Below, piece by piece: positions 53,976 through 64,000 of a stretch of DNA of 64,000 bases. A program made the position numbers and the translations under genes. Each line of letters opens with the position of its first letter. Position 1 is the stretch's first letter. The notes under the pieces were generated by a model. That model saw only the letters and a list, made by a program, of their open reading frames with translations. It was not told the origin of the DNA and searched no databases. The stretch covers positions 142,061 to 206,060 of the forward strand of contig VUYV01000397.1 of assembly GCA_008711295.1 (NCBI GenBank), written 5' to 3'. The stretch comes from Anarhynchus alexandrinus (Eukaryota > Chordata > Aves > Charadriiformes > Charadriidae).

Positions 53976-55640
53976 CGGCTGGTCCTGGGGTGCGCTGGGG
54001 TTCCCCGATTCCTGGCCAGGCACAGGGTCCCCATCTTCAGGGACTCCAATGGGAGGTGCCCAATTTGGGGCACCGGGGCTGAAGGGGCGTTGTCAGCAGC
54101 AGCGCGATGGAGCAGGAGCTGCAACCAACTAAATTTGGAGCCTGCAATTTTTTATTTTTTTTCCCCTCCTGAGTGGGCTCTAAATTTAGCAGGCACTGGT
54201 CACCATCCCCCCCCAGCCCTGGCTCTCTCCAGGGGCTTCAGCTCTTCCCAGGGCACCCCTGCGGCTGCCCACCCATTTGTCCCCATTACCTCTCCCTCCG
54301 CCAGGCGGCAGCAAGAGGCCCAGGGGTGCTGAGCAGCCCCTGAACGGTGCGGGCCCACGGCCACCTTGGGTGACTGGTTGTGCCCAGCTCTGCGATGACC
54401 CTGCTCCATCCCCAGCAGCCCGCCTTGCTCCCTGGCCCAAGTTTTGCCACCCCCGCCACTGCCCCCCCCATTCGTGTGTCATCTGCTAATTTTACCGGCG
54501 GTGATTTAATTGTGATGGCAGAGGGGAAGTGAGAGCGCCAGCACCTGCAGAGCCCCCCGGGAGCGCTCCCCAGGCAGCAAGGACACCCCGTGCCCTCTGC
54601 GTGCTTCCCCCCCAGCACGCAGGCACCCACCACGTAGTGTATCCTAGCACACCCCTCCCCACCATTTTCACCCAGGACATGATGGGAGACAAGCTACCTG
54701 CCATTACCAGCCTCATCCCTGGAGGGTGGTGGCCCTGGCAGACTCTGGAAGCTCATCAGCCCTCCCCCCCTCCTCCAACATTGACAGAGAAATTCCCACC
54801 AGCAGCCCAGAGCCATACTGGGCAGGTCGCCCAGGACACCTGCAAGCCCACAACCTGAGGCTAAGCATTTCAAACTGGTGAGGACAACCCCGTTCCAACC
54901 GGCTTCCTAACCCCTGGGCATCTTCCCAGGGTCTGAGCAGAAGGCTCCTCTCCTTCCCAAGCTGAGAAGAGCAACATTTAAATGAGCGCTATGCCTTGTC
55001 TTCCCCTTCTCCAGCAATGATTTCCCGGTCTCACTCCGCAACAACATGAGGCCTCCGCACAGTTCGTTTACCCTGTGCAACCTGCTGCGTCCTCTATGAG
55101 CGGCCGGGTCTCCGTGGTGGGTCTCCCCACCTTCAGTTACGGATGGGGAAACTGAGCCACTGGGTAGAGCACTGCCGGGGTGGGGGGCCTGGCAGGCCCC
55201 CAGCAGCGTGGCTTTGTCCTAAGCTCATTCCCGATCCTCTGAGCTATTTGCAGTCCTGCAAGGGCTTGTGGCCATGAAGCCGCTCGGGGGGGACCTGTGG
55301 CCAGGACAGCCCCAAAGCCCCTGCACGTGGGAACTATTTTTCCTATGGCCTCCTCCAAAGTAGCCCTTCCCGAAGGCAAACCTGCCTCCAGGGTGCTTGC
55401 AGGGAACAGGCAGCCAAAGGCAGCGCTCAGGTGTGGGTTAGCCTGGGGCTTGCAGGGGGACCCGTGTGACACCACCCTGCTGGTGTGAAACCACCTCCTG
55501 AGAGAGCAGGGGGGACCCCCACGGCCTTTGCAGTGGGGACCCCCATGGCGTGCGAGGCCCGAAGTCCATCCCAGCCACAGAGCTTGCCGTGTGGCAGGTT
55601 CTTGGGCACGGCATGCATGGAGCAGGTACCCCCCCCGCCC
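53976..55640. other. DGKG-ETV5 intergenic gap
   Basis: Short gap between a gene end and the next promoter. No exon recognised. TATTTTTTTT-type T run at about 54150. Confidence 0.5.
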
Positions 55641-55643
55641 CGC

Positions 55644-55703
55644 CCCGATCCCGATCCCGATCCCGATCCCGATCCCGATCCCGATCCCGATCCCGATCCC
55701 GAC
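55644..55703. repeat. (CCCGAT)n hexamer microsatellite
   Basis: Nine perfect consecutive CCCGAT units plus a partial one, about 0.9 kb upstream of the ETV5 start codon. It is CpG-containing. It makes dipeptide-repeat frames in several phases, such as Asp-Pro, Ile-Pro and Arg-Ser, but there is no sign it is translated. Confidence 0.95.
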
Positions 55704-56395
55704 CTGCCCCCCCCGGGCTGTCCCACCAACTCCCCAAGGCCGCCCGTTAACGACCACACACACACACCCCCACACACACCCCCATCCTGGAGAGGGCCGC
55801 GGCCCCTTTAAATCCTGCGCTGCCCCAGCCCCACCCGCCAGCCTCTTCCCCCTTCTATTTTTTTATGAATGAAAAACGTTCTCGGCGGAGCCATGCAAAT
55901 CTCGCCGCACCCATTGGCTGCCGCCGCCACCGCCCACCCACCCGGCCTCAATGGTGCTCGGCGGAGAGGCGGGCGGGCGGGCGCGCCTCGGCACTGCAGC
56001 CAATCAGAAGGCGCGGGCGCCCGAGAGGTGGCTTTCCATTGGGCGGCGCGGAGGGTAAACAAGCGGCGCGGGGCGGGGCCTGGTGGAGGCCGTTGGTTCG
56101 GGGGCTGCGGGCCGCTCGGTGGGTGCAGGGCGGTAGCGCGGTGCCCGGTGCGCGGAGCGGCACCTTCCCCGGCTCCCCCCGGAGGCGGCTGAGCCCGCGG
56201 CGCCCCGGCCGGGGGCGCGGGGGCTTGGCGGCGGGGCGGACCGGACCGGACCGGGGNGGCGGAGTTTATGAATGGGGCGCGCGGGGCGGCGTGGGAACGG
56301 GCCCGGCGGCGGTGTGGGACGGGACGACACACGGCCACCCCACCAGCGAGGCGTGCGCGGTGCCGGCCGTTCTCCCTCCTCCCGCTCCCACGGCG

Positions 56396-56438
56396 CGTGA
56401 TGTCACGGCCGTTTCTATAGAAATTGGGTGACATCACG
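56396..56438. promoter_or_regulatory. Composite CRE-type dyad
   Basis: cgtgatgtcac (56396-56406) and gtgacatcacg (56428-56438) are perfect 11-base inverted arms. Each holds a CRE/ATF-like octamer (TGATGTCA, TGACATCA). The spacer contains a perfect 12-base palindrome, tttctatagaaa (56412-56423). It lies 180-220 bases upstream of the ETV5 ATG. Confidence 0.7.
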
Positions 56439-56616
56439 AGGCGGAGGGCTGCGACCCGCCGCGGCAGGGACAAGGGCCTGATCCTGCCCCCCCCCTCATC
56501 CCCTCCCCCCCCCTTACAGCCGCGCACCTGCCGGAGCCCAGGCGGGGACCCCCCCTTTTCCCCGGGCCGGCGTCGATGCTGAGCGGGCCGGGGGCACTGC
56601 CCGCATCCCCCGCACC

Positions 56617-56661
56617 ATGGACGGCTTCTACGACCAGCAGGTTCCCTTTATGGGCCCCGGG
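56617..56661 (+). CDS. ETV5: ETV5 coding exon 1
   Basis: [18 protein letters not shown] in CACC context. Donor GTAAGT, phase 0. The exon probably begins at 56520 after a TTACAG acceptor. Confidence 0.96.
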
Positions 56662-59600
56662 GTAAGTTTGCCCTGCGCTCCCCCTCCCCTGTCCTTGGGG
56701 GTCACCTCAGCCTTGGGGACACCCTGTCCTTGGGGGCTGCCACCCTCCTGACCCGCTCTCGTCCTTCTTGTTGCAGAAGTCCTGCGCAGAAGAGGGCCGA
56801 GGTCGGCTGGGGTCCGATAGGAAAAGGAAATTTTTGGAGACCGACCTGGCCCACGACTCGGAAGGTAGGCAGGGCTGGCCCGGGGCGGCCGTGCCCTCGC
56901 TGCAGCCCCGTGCCCTCGCTGCAGCCCCCCTCTCTCTCCTCGCCTTCATTGCTTTAGAAATAATCCTGCGAATAATGGCAGTTTTCCTCTGTGGAGTGCA
57001 TAAGTCTTTCACTCTCTTCCAGAGCTCTTCCAGGATCTCAGCCAGCTCCAAGAGGCCTGGCTAGCTGAAGGCAAGTCTTCACCTCCGCCTTTTGCTGTGT
57101 AAAAATCTTGCTGTTGAGCGTGTTGTTTTGAGAACCAAAAACGCCATAAAACCACTTTCTTTTTCTTTTTTTTAGCTCAGGTCCCCGATGACGAACAATT
57201 TGTCCCAGATTTCCAGTCTGACAACTGTAAGTGATTGTTCTGGGTTTTGTTCTCCGGGGAGGTGGGGGGGAGGGAGGGGGAAGCGTTTGGGTGCCTGTGC
57301 GAAATCTGGCGCTGGGTTTGGAGCCGCCGCCTTGGGAAAGCGGTTGTTGCTGGGGCTGAAACCATGAAATCACGGACTTTGGGGGGAGAAAGCACGTGTG
57401 GTTTGGGTTCGTCAGGATGAGACTTGCAATGTCCTGTCTGAACCAGGGGAAAATGAGAGCCAAAGGCATGGAAATAGCTCTAACTGATCTCTGGGCTCCT
57501 CCGAGACTTGCTGCTTGTTCGTAGTAATGTTGATTTGGTTATAAATGCTCCTTTTCCTTTTCAAGTGGATGCAAGAGCCCATGCTGGGCTCCTCGGTTAG
57601 CCACAATCTCAGCACTTTCTGGAGCTTTTTTACAGTCCTGGCCCAACGTTGTTGGCAAGAGCAGACCTGAGCGGTGAAACTTGAGCCACTTTAAGCAGCA
57701 TTAATCACTGGCAAGCAAGCGTGTTTAAAAGGAGGCCAGTGAAAATGCAGTCCCTCTTGAATTGCATAAGAGTGAGAGTTGGTTCTGAGACGGGGTTCGC
57801 TGCTGGAACGGGTTAGCAGCGAGGGCAGGGGCTGGGTAATGGCGTGTGGTGGTTGCACGGCGCTCAGGCGCTGGCCTCTCCGGGCGTTGAAGGCTGGGCT
57901 GGAGGGGAAGGGGAGGAGAGGAGGAGGGGGGATTGGGATGTTTGGAGTCGTTATCTGACAAACCAAAGTAGTAACTTGGTGTTGGTGGCTGGGTTTTGCT
58001 GCCGAGCCAGGCAGCTAGAGAACTTAAAGGAAATCAAATTTAGCCTGCAGTCGAACAGATTTTTTCATTCCAGCTTTGTCACAGCATGCAGCAAGGGTAT
58101 CTTCTCCTACAGTAAACACATGTTAATTATTGCTCTTTGATTACTTCTGAGTGGGAAGCTTGCCATTAAACTGTTCCAGACAGCCCCAGTTTCAGATGCA
58201 CGTCTTTTTTTTTTTTTTTTTTTTTTTTCTTTTTGAATCCCCTTGTCTCCCCTGAGATAAAAGGCGAACCCAGAGTCAGAAACACAACTGGCTGTCGACA
58301 TCCTAGCGCAGCCCGGCAGCTATCGCTTGGAGCGGTAGAAACTGCAGTGTGCGTGGGAGGGTGGCTCTTAGAGCTGAAGCTGTTTCCAGTGCCTTTTGGC
58401 AGTCTCTCGTTTCCTTGTAACCTGAAGAGCTTGGAGAGAAGGGACAAACTTTTCTGGGCGATGCGGGGAAAGAAAGACTTTTTTTTTTTTTTAAAAAAAA
58501 AAAAAAGGCATTTGGTCGAGACTTTTTAACGTTCTCCTGACCTGCTCGGACTCTGCAGACCTGGTGTCGAAATGACTTTGTCACTTGAAAGGAGTTCTCC
58601 CTGCATGACTCCCTGCTATAATAACCTTCCTTAACTTTCCTGGGGAGAGAAAGCGAAGGTTTCCCTCGCTGTTATGCAGAGGGCTGTGCTGGCTCAGGGA
58701 GGGGCTCACCCCAGGGCGGAGGGGGACAGGGAGCCTGGCTCTTCCGTACCAGCACTGCAGAGCATTTAAAGAGGAGAGGATCTCTCGCTTACAGCTTTTC
58801 GTCCCCATCTTCTCATTTCACTCTCATTTTGAACCGTGTGTGGGGTAGGAAGAGAGGGATGAATCTGGTGCAGCATTCCCCCGCTGCACCCAGGTTTCAC
58901 TCATTGGGACCTGGTCCTTTCCCAGCCTGGGGGGTCCCGATGGGGTTCAGTGCCTGTTAGCTCTGGGGGGAAGGAAAATCCTTCTCTAGTCTGTCTGGAT
59001 GTTTGTGGGCATGCCTTGGACTCGCTTCCTGCAGTTGCGGAGCTCCGTGCCTTTTCTCTGAGGAAGCTGCTGCTCTCTTTTTGTTCCCAAGCAAACCATC
59101 TCCTTCTCCTGTTCTGTGGCCTCGGTGTTCCCTGGGCCAAGCTTCCACGATGCAGCCAGTGAAAAGGGACAAACCGGGCTCAGTTCTGACCCCGTTGCCG
59201 TGGGGAACGCCGCCACGTGTGCCGGCTCGGAGTCACTCCAAACTGCGGCATCGTTCTCGCCTTACTAAAAAGCCCTCATAGCACGGCAGCTGCCTGCAGC
59301 TTGGCTGCTGCTCCTGATTTTTGTAGCCGAGGTCCCCGTCGGACATGGGCTTAGAGTTGGGGGTTTGGCAGGAAGGTGCCAGAGGGTGGCAGGTCACTGT
59401 GCCAGGGAGGAAACCCCGCCGTGGGGATGGGGAAAGTGGGGCTCCTTTGAATAAGGGGTGCATTGTTCTTGGTGCCCTGCACCGAGCAGCAAGAGGCCAG
59501 ATTCATGCTTTTAAGCTACCCAGAGAAGCGGCAGATCTTCCCGGGAAGGTGAGGAGGCCATGGGTGACTCCTGCGGAGCTCACCGCACTGGCCCTCGTGC

Positions 59601-62600
59601 CCCATCCCCATCCTGGCGTAGGTGCCAGCTTGCCGTCGGCACGGTCCTAGGGAGAAGGGTATACATACAATGTTATATCTTGATCGGTGGTTTAAATAAC
59701 TGGGGAGCAATAGGGTTGTGCTGGGGAGATCAAGCACCATGAGAAGCTTAAGTCTTTTGCAGGGGTTTTGTTCCCGGGGGGACTTGTGGGTCCCTGCACG
59801 GGTGGCACATGGCTAAAGCCATGGGCAGGGCGCGGAGCAGGGTTTTTTACGCACCAAAATGAGAGCAGAAGGTTTGTTTCTGAGGAAGGGGTTGTTTAAA
59901 CAAAGGGAAGCAGGAGCCCGGCTTCTATATCTGGCTCCTCTCCTGGCGTGACCTTGGGTGCATCCTGTAGCACTGGGGGATGGAAGGGCAGGCGGGGAGC
60001 TCGGCTCCCAGGTGACGATGGCTTGAGCGGGTGCCAAGGTCCCCAGCCGGTGGCCAGGCTGGAAATGGTGGCTTGGTCACCTTTCATGTGGCTTGGGCAG
60101 CGGGTGCCACCAGCAATGCCAGCGTCCTCCAGCCTCGGCCTCTTAGAGGTCCTGTCATGCTGGCAGTTGGGAACAACCTGCCCTGTCCCCCACTAAGGGA
60201 TTCACCAGCGATTCAAGGCCCCAAATGGTTTTGGGGTGTCACCCTTTCCCATGGGAGACCTCTTGGTTGAATGTCGATGTTTGGGGCATCTCCGGCTTGG
60301 CTGGTGGTACAGTATGGGAGAGGGGGTACACCTGAGCCCCCCTCCCGGTTGTGCTGCCTTGCTGGCCGGGCGCAGCAGTAGCATGTGTGGCCGGTCCCCT
60401 TGCCCAGGCTCCCGGGGGGTGTCCATCCATTCCCAGGGGCTAAAGCCCCCCAGAGAGAGGGGCTGCCAGGCACCCACGGGTGCTCTCACCACCCGTGGGT
60501 CCTCTCGCCGCTCCTGTGGCTCAGTCCCGGCGTGGGTATGCCGAGGCGTATTCTCCGACCCTGGCTATAGTTAAGCTGCTCCCTCTGCCTATTTTTATAA
60601 TTTTTTTTTAGCTTTTAATTATAGTGCCAAGCACAGGACCAGAAAGGTTTGAAGCGCTCACGCACCCAATGTGCCTTTGCAGCGTTGGGTGCTGGGGCAG
60701 TGCATCCCCTTCCCCGGGAACCCTCCTGCAGCCTTCCCCGCTCCCTGCCGGGGACCCAAAACCCCTGAGAGCCCACCGCCAACCTCAGTGCCCGCCTCGG
60801 CTCCCACCGCTGGGCGCTCTGGCCTCGCTGCCCCGGCCAGCCATGAGCTTGGCGGCGCTTGCCGAGCAGCGCCGACCGGCCCTGTGGTGTTTGTGTAAGG
60901 AATTCAAACGTTGCACAAAGTCCAGGCTTGGCCAGCTGGTCTCTGTTAGGATCTTAAGGCTTGTTTCCCTTTTCTTGAATGGCAGCGCTAAGCTCGGGGG
61001 AAATTTTTCTTTTCTTTTTTTTTTTTTTTCCTCCACGGCCGCATGAATGGAGTGCTCCAAATTGTTTGTGAATGGAGGGTGGTGCCTGCTTGGAGATTTT
61101 TTTTTTTTTTTTTTTTTTCCAATGAATAACCAGACCCCATTGTATGGCTGGCGGAAAAACAACCCGCTCCAACAATACGGAGCCTGTTAGGGAGAAACAT
61201 GCCTGTGATAGGCAGCTGGAGCCCTTCCAAAGCCCGTTCCTCTTCGCTTTCCCGCGGCTCGTGGGGCGCGCGGGCTTTGCCGCCGCGCCGGCCCCCCGTT
61301 AAGGTCAGAAGTGCTGAGAGTGGCAAAACCTCGCTGGGAGGGGAAAGGGGGGGAGAAAGAGGAGGGGGCTAAATCCGGCTGGGGAGCGGGTGGAGGGCAT
61401 GCGGGAGTCTGTGCTGGCTCAGCGCTGGGCTTCGTGTTTCAAATCCTCAACAGGGTTTTATGCCCTTGATACCAGCTGTGCTGGGCCATTGCAGGGAGGG
61501 GGTGCAAGGGGGGGGAAGTCAGCAGCTCTTTAAGGGTTTTGACAAATTAGGGGAGCAGCTAATTACCTGGCAAGCTGTGAACAGTTGTCCTGGAGCTATT
61601 CACTCCTCTCTGCTGTAGCTGGGCTGTGTTTAGGCTTTGCATGAAGCTAATACTCCACTTCCGATTAGTCTTGGGTCTCCTCTGCGGGCTCTATTTAGGT
61701 GAAGATCTCCGAGGCGCTTTCCCTTTGCTAGAGCGCCTGCTTTTAGAAATTAATTAGGTTAAGCACACATTACTCGGTTTAAAATTATATACAGCAAGTG
61801 GGCTCGTGGGGGCTGGGAAAGATTTGGATTGAATGGGACATTTGCCGCTTGGACTGGTACGATTGTGGGACCCTGGGACTGGCTCCCCTCAGAGCTGGGG
61901 GGAGGTGGATCCCATTTAGTTGCTTGCTGACTCTGGCCACCTAATTGGGAGCTGGGCATGTCCCTGCCAGGGCCAGTGGATCACTGTGTCCTGCTGACAA
62001 GCTCTTGGAGCTCTAAGGCTGTTGAGCCCCCTTGTTCCTCGCCCCGTTGCTCAGGGAGGCAGCCGCTGCCTGCAGTGCCTGGGCTCGTCTCCTCTTGCCG
62101 AGGGGCTTTTGGCCTGGTTTGAGCATGTGTCTCATCCGTGGCTGTTGTTGAGCTGCCGGTTCCCCTCTCGCAGCCTTTGCTCTGCCCCCTCACCCTGTGC
62201 TGTTCCCCTCTCGGATCCCAGCAGGGAATGAATCCCAATCCATGAGCAATGTCCTGCGTTGGAGGGACTGTCCCAGCCCTGGGAGCTCTGCCCTCCCTTG
62301 CAGAAGTCACCCCTGCCACCCCATCTCTGTCCACCAGCACATCAGGGTCTGCTGGGGCATTGTCCTGCTGTGGTTTGGTTGCCTGATGCTCCTGGACGGG
62401 GAGGTGGTATTTTGGGACCTGGTTCCCAAGCAAAGAGCACCCAAGGGGACATTCCCAGGAGTGATGTCCCCCATCACCTCTTCCCACGCGGGTGAGCCTG
62501 TATCCTGCCCTGTGTCGTTGCAGTGGTCCTGCACGCCCCACCTCCGGCAAAGATCAAGCGGGAGCTGCACAGCCCTTCCTCGGAGCTGTCGTCCTGCAGC

Positions 62601-63089
62601 CACGAGCAGGCTCTCTGCGCCGGCTATGGGGACAAGTGCCTCTACAACTGCTGGTAGGTAGCGGGAAGGCGGATGCTGCCCACAGACCCCTCGTTTGGGT
62701 CGTGGCACCGGGACACGGGTCATGGCATGGGGACTTGGGTTGCAGCACGGGGACTCGTCTCGCTTGTCAGCCTCCACTGTGCGGAGGTGTCTTTGTTAGC
62801 ATTGCCGTCAGCCCCCTGGCCCCTCTCCTCTCCGCAGTGCCTACGACAGGAAGCCCCCCGCCGGGTTCAAGCCATTAACGCCGCCCGCCACGCCGGTGTC
62901 CCCTGTGCACCAGGGATCGGCCCTGCCGCCGCCGGCCCCAGCCATGCAGGCAGCTGCCCATGGAGCGGCCCCAGCCCCACACCCGCTGCAGGAGCAGAGG
63001 CAGCAGACCTTCGCCATGCCGCAGCCGCCTCACCCACCCATGCACATGCCAAAGATGATGTCAGAAAACCAATACCCTGCAGAGCACAG
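56617..63089 (+). CDS. ETV5: ETS translocation variant 5 (ERM), N-terminal 205 aa, partial
   Basis: Six coding exons (56617-56661, 56777-56864, 57023-57070, 57176-57226, 62524-62653, 62838-63089) join to 614 nt with consistent phases. The product is the N-terminal part of a PEA3-family ETS transcription factor (full length about 510 aa); the ETS DNA-binding exons lie to the right of the window. Residues 45-77 hold the acidic transactivation helix region ([29 protein letters not shown]). I88-K89-R90-E91 is a SUMO consensus. The Pro-rich region follows at about 125-195. Distinction from ETV1/ETV4: the [12 protein letters not shown] start, [16 protein letters not shown] and KPLTPP match ETV5 best. 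The family acts downstream of FGF/RTK-MAPK signalling. Intron 3 is GC-AG. Ends phase 2 at GTAAGG. Confidence 0.95.
56777..56864 (+). CDS. ETV5: ETV5 coding exon 2
   Basis: [20 protein letters not shown] through DLAHDSE. Donor GTAGGC, phase 1. Confidence 0.95.
57023..57070 (+). CDS. ETV5: ETV5 coding exon 3
   Basis: [16 protein letters not shown], the core of the acidic activation domain. The frame-preserving donor is GCAAGT at 57071, a GC-type splice site. Confidence 0.95.
57176..57226 (+). CDS. ETV5: ETV5 coding exon 4
   Basis: [16 protein letters not shown]; acceptor after a long T tract (TTTTTTTTAG), donor GTAAGT. Confidence 0.96.
57227..62523. other. ETV5: ETV5 intron 4
   Basis: 5.3 kb intron. 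Contains several T/A homopolymers (about 58206-58229, 58479-58506, 60599-60610, 61015-61030, 61099-61120) and an AT-rich stretch with TAATTA motifs at 61.53-61.80 kb that may be regulatory. No second gene or TE identified. Confidence 0.6.
58479..58506. repeat. Perfect T14-A14 inverted repeat
   Basis: Fourteen T directly followed by fourteen A in ETV5 intron 4. The self-complementary run could form a cruciform, or could arise from two opposed poly(A) insertions; no retrosequence body flanks it. Confidence 0.85.
62412..62554 (+). repeat. ETV5: 143-bp duplicated segment, copy 1 (intron 4 end and exon 5 start)
   Basis: Runs from ttgggacctggttcccaag in intron 4 through the acceptor and the first 31 bases of exon 5. 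Copy 2 is 869 bases downstream. Confidence 0.93.
62524..62653 (+). CDS. ETV5: ETV5 coding exon 5
   Basis: [20 protein letters not shown] through CLYNC. Contains the SUMO site IKRE. Phase 1 in, phase 2 out. Confidence 0.95.
62838..63089 (+). CDS. ETV5: ETV5 coding exon 6
   Basis: [20 protein letters not shown] through [15 protein letters not shown]. More diverged and shorter in the middle than the human sequence (Pro/Ala-rich). Donor GTAAGG. Confidence 0.93.
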
Positions 63090-63280
63090 GTAAGGCTTCC
63101 CCCCGGCCCAAGCAAGCGCTGGTGTCTCCCAGGGGTTTATGGGGACTTTGGCCCTCGTGGGATGGGTGGGTGGCCTCAAAGTGTGGGGAGGGAAGGGGGA
63201 TGCCTGTCCCCTCACCACGGTTGCTGACTGTGGGCCAGACATTGCTGCCTGGGAGCCAGTGGAAGCCAGTGCAGCAGAAC

Positions 63281-63423
63281 TTGGGACCTGGTTCCCAAGC
63301 AAAGAGCACCCAAGGGGACGTTCCCAGGGGTGATGTCCCCCATCACCTCCTCCCGCGCAGGTGAGCCTGTATCCTCCCCTGTCTCATTGCAGTGGTCCTG
63401 CACGCCCCACATCCAGCAAAGAT
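63281..63423 (+). pseudogene. 143-bp duplicated segment, copy 2: partial ETV5 exon-5 copy
   Basis: Same length as copy 1, with about a dozen scattered substitutions. It retains the polypyrimidine tract and AG acceptor (63391-63392), then reads LVLHAPHPAKI before diverging from exon 5. The frame stays open to about 63640, but no matching family sequence follows, and inclusion after exon 6 would shift the frame (exon 6 ends phase 2; this acceptor expects phase 1). Treated as a non-functional partial exon copy. Confidence 0.85.
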
Positions 63424-64000
63424 TTTGTGGCTCTTTCTCCCCATGAAGCAGCTCCCTGCAAACGGGGACCTGCTCCTTCCAGACCTAGGGACGCCGGGCA
63501 GACCCTTCACCTCTCCCTCAGGGAAAGGGGAGGGCAGCACAGGCTGCCAGCTGCATCTGTCCCTGCGGCGGCAGGCGATGGTGCTGAGTCAGGGCTCTTG
63601 CTGTCTTCTCTCCCACCCGCTGCAGCTCTCTGCCATCTGAGCTGAGCCCTGCTGGGCTGGGGAGCTGAGAGCATCCCTGTCCTGCGCCCGAGCACTTCCA
63701 GCCTGAGGGTGGGTCCTTAGCTCCCCCGTGCATCGCACAGCATCCCTGTGATTTTGGGGCTGTGGTGGGGAGAGACCCTGCTCCCCGCATCCTCTCTGTG
63801 CCGTGGCTTGGTCCCCCATCACCCCCATGTCCCTGGCGGCTTTGCTGGTCCCTTGCCACAGGTTTGCTTGCTCTATCAGTAGGCAGCATGGCACAGGTCA
63901 CAGTGGACTCTGGCTTTGCTCGTGGCCTCCTGGATGCCCTTTGCTGTGGCGACAGCTGCCGTGTCACCGGCGGCAGGGTGTTCCCTATGGGCACGGGGCT
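63424..64000. other. ETV5 intron 6 to window end
   Basis: The next expected ETV5 exon (the RFQRQLSEP region in human) was not found. The gene continues beyond the right edge. Confidence 0.6.

Larger units (their letters stand above)
55795..56720 (+). promoter_or_regulatory. ETV5: ETV5 CpG-island promoter
   Basis: CpG-dense block before and over the first coding exon. It has CCAAT boxes in both orientations (cccattggctgcc at about 55909, agccaatcag at about 55999, tccattgggcgg at about 56035) and GC boxes. A splice acceptor (long C tract, then ccttacAG at 56518-56519) precedes the ATG, so a noncoding first exon probably lies inside the island. Confidence 0.75.

Noticed and set aside
55427..55777. 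Frames with dipeptide runs (GS, RD, GI, DP) over the CCCGAT repeat
   Set aside because: A hexamer repeat automatically yields dipeptide repeats in every frame; no start context or gene structure supports translation.

Overview
This is a piece of a vertebrate nuclear chromosome, almost certainly avian. The evidence is interspersed CR1 LINE copies ending in the ATTCTGTG-type octamers, intron-split genes with canonical GT/AG junctions, CpG-rich promoters and long microsatellite and homopolymer tracts. It holds no operon, CRISPR array, prophage or other prokaryotic system. Most long open frames in the window are chance frames in GC-rich intron or intergenic DNA.

Three protein-coding genes could be assembled exon by exon. 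(1) On the minus strand, about 12.83 to 3.10 kb, is a complete seven-exon gene for a PTTG1IP (PBF)-family type I membrane protein of 173 residues: signal peptide, cysteine-rich PSI-like ectodomain, one membrane span ending in seven cysteines, a charged coiled coil and a C-terminal tyrosine motif. (2) On the plus strand, 32.46 to 50.74 kb, is a complete 25-coding-exon diacylglycerol kinase, best assigned as DGKG, of 892 residues: recoverin-homology region, two EF hands, two C1 domains, catalytic and accessory DAGK domains. A 3' UTR of about 3.2 kb ends at an AATAAA near 53.95 kb. (3) On the plus strand from 56.62 kb to the right edge are the first six coding exons of ETV5 (a PEA3-family ETS transcription factor), 205 residues; the ETS-domain exons lie beyond the window. 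DGKG followed by ETV5 in the same orientation is also the human 3q27 arrangement. A PTTG1IP-family gene next to them is not, as human PTTG1IP is on chromosome 21.

Layout: 0-1.16 kb CR1; 1.9-2.2 kb CR1 (minus); 3.1-12.83 kb PTTG1IP-like gene with a CR1 in its largest intron; 12.6-13.2 kb CpG-rich promoter; 13.27-13.76 kb possible LTR-like block; 13.8-26.2 kb intergenic; 26.24-26.6 kb GC-rich candidate first exon of DGKG; 32.26-53.97 kb DGKG body with two intronic CR1 3' ends; 54-55.8 kb short intergenic gap with a CCCGAT hexamer array; 55.8-56.7 kb ETV5 CpG island; 56.6-64 kb ETV5.

DGKG phosphorylates diacylglycerol to phosphatidic acid in a Ca2+-dependent way. ETV5 is an effector of FGF/RTK-MAPK signalling. 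The PTTG1IP-like protein is an adaptor-type membrane glycoprotein. They are neighbours by synteny, and nothing here shows them to be a functional unit. The most notable observations are two non-canonical GC-AG introns supported by reading frame and homology, a composite CRE-type dyad just upstream of the first coding exon of ETV5, a duplicated intron/exon-5 junction inside ETV5 intron 6, the PTTG1IP-family gene at this locus, and a probable assembly duplication around a one-base N gap.
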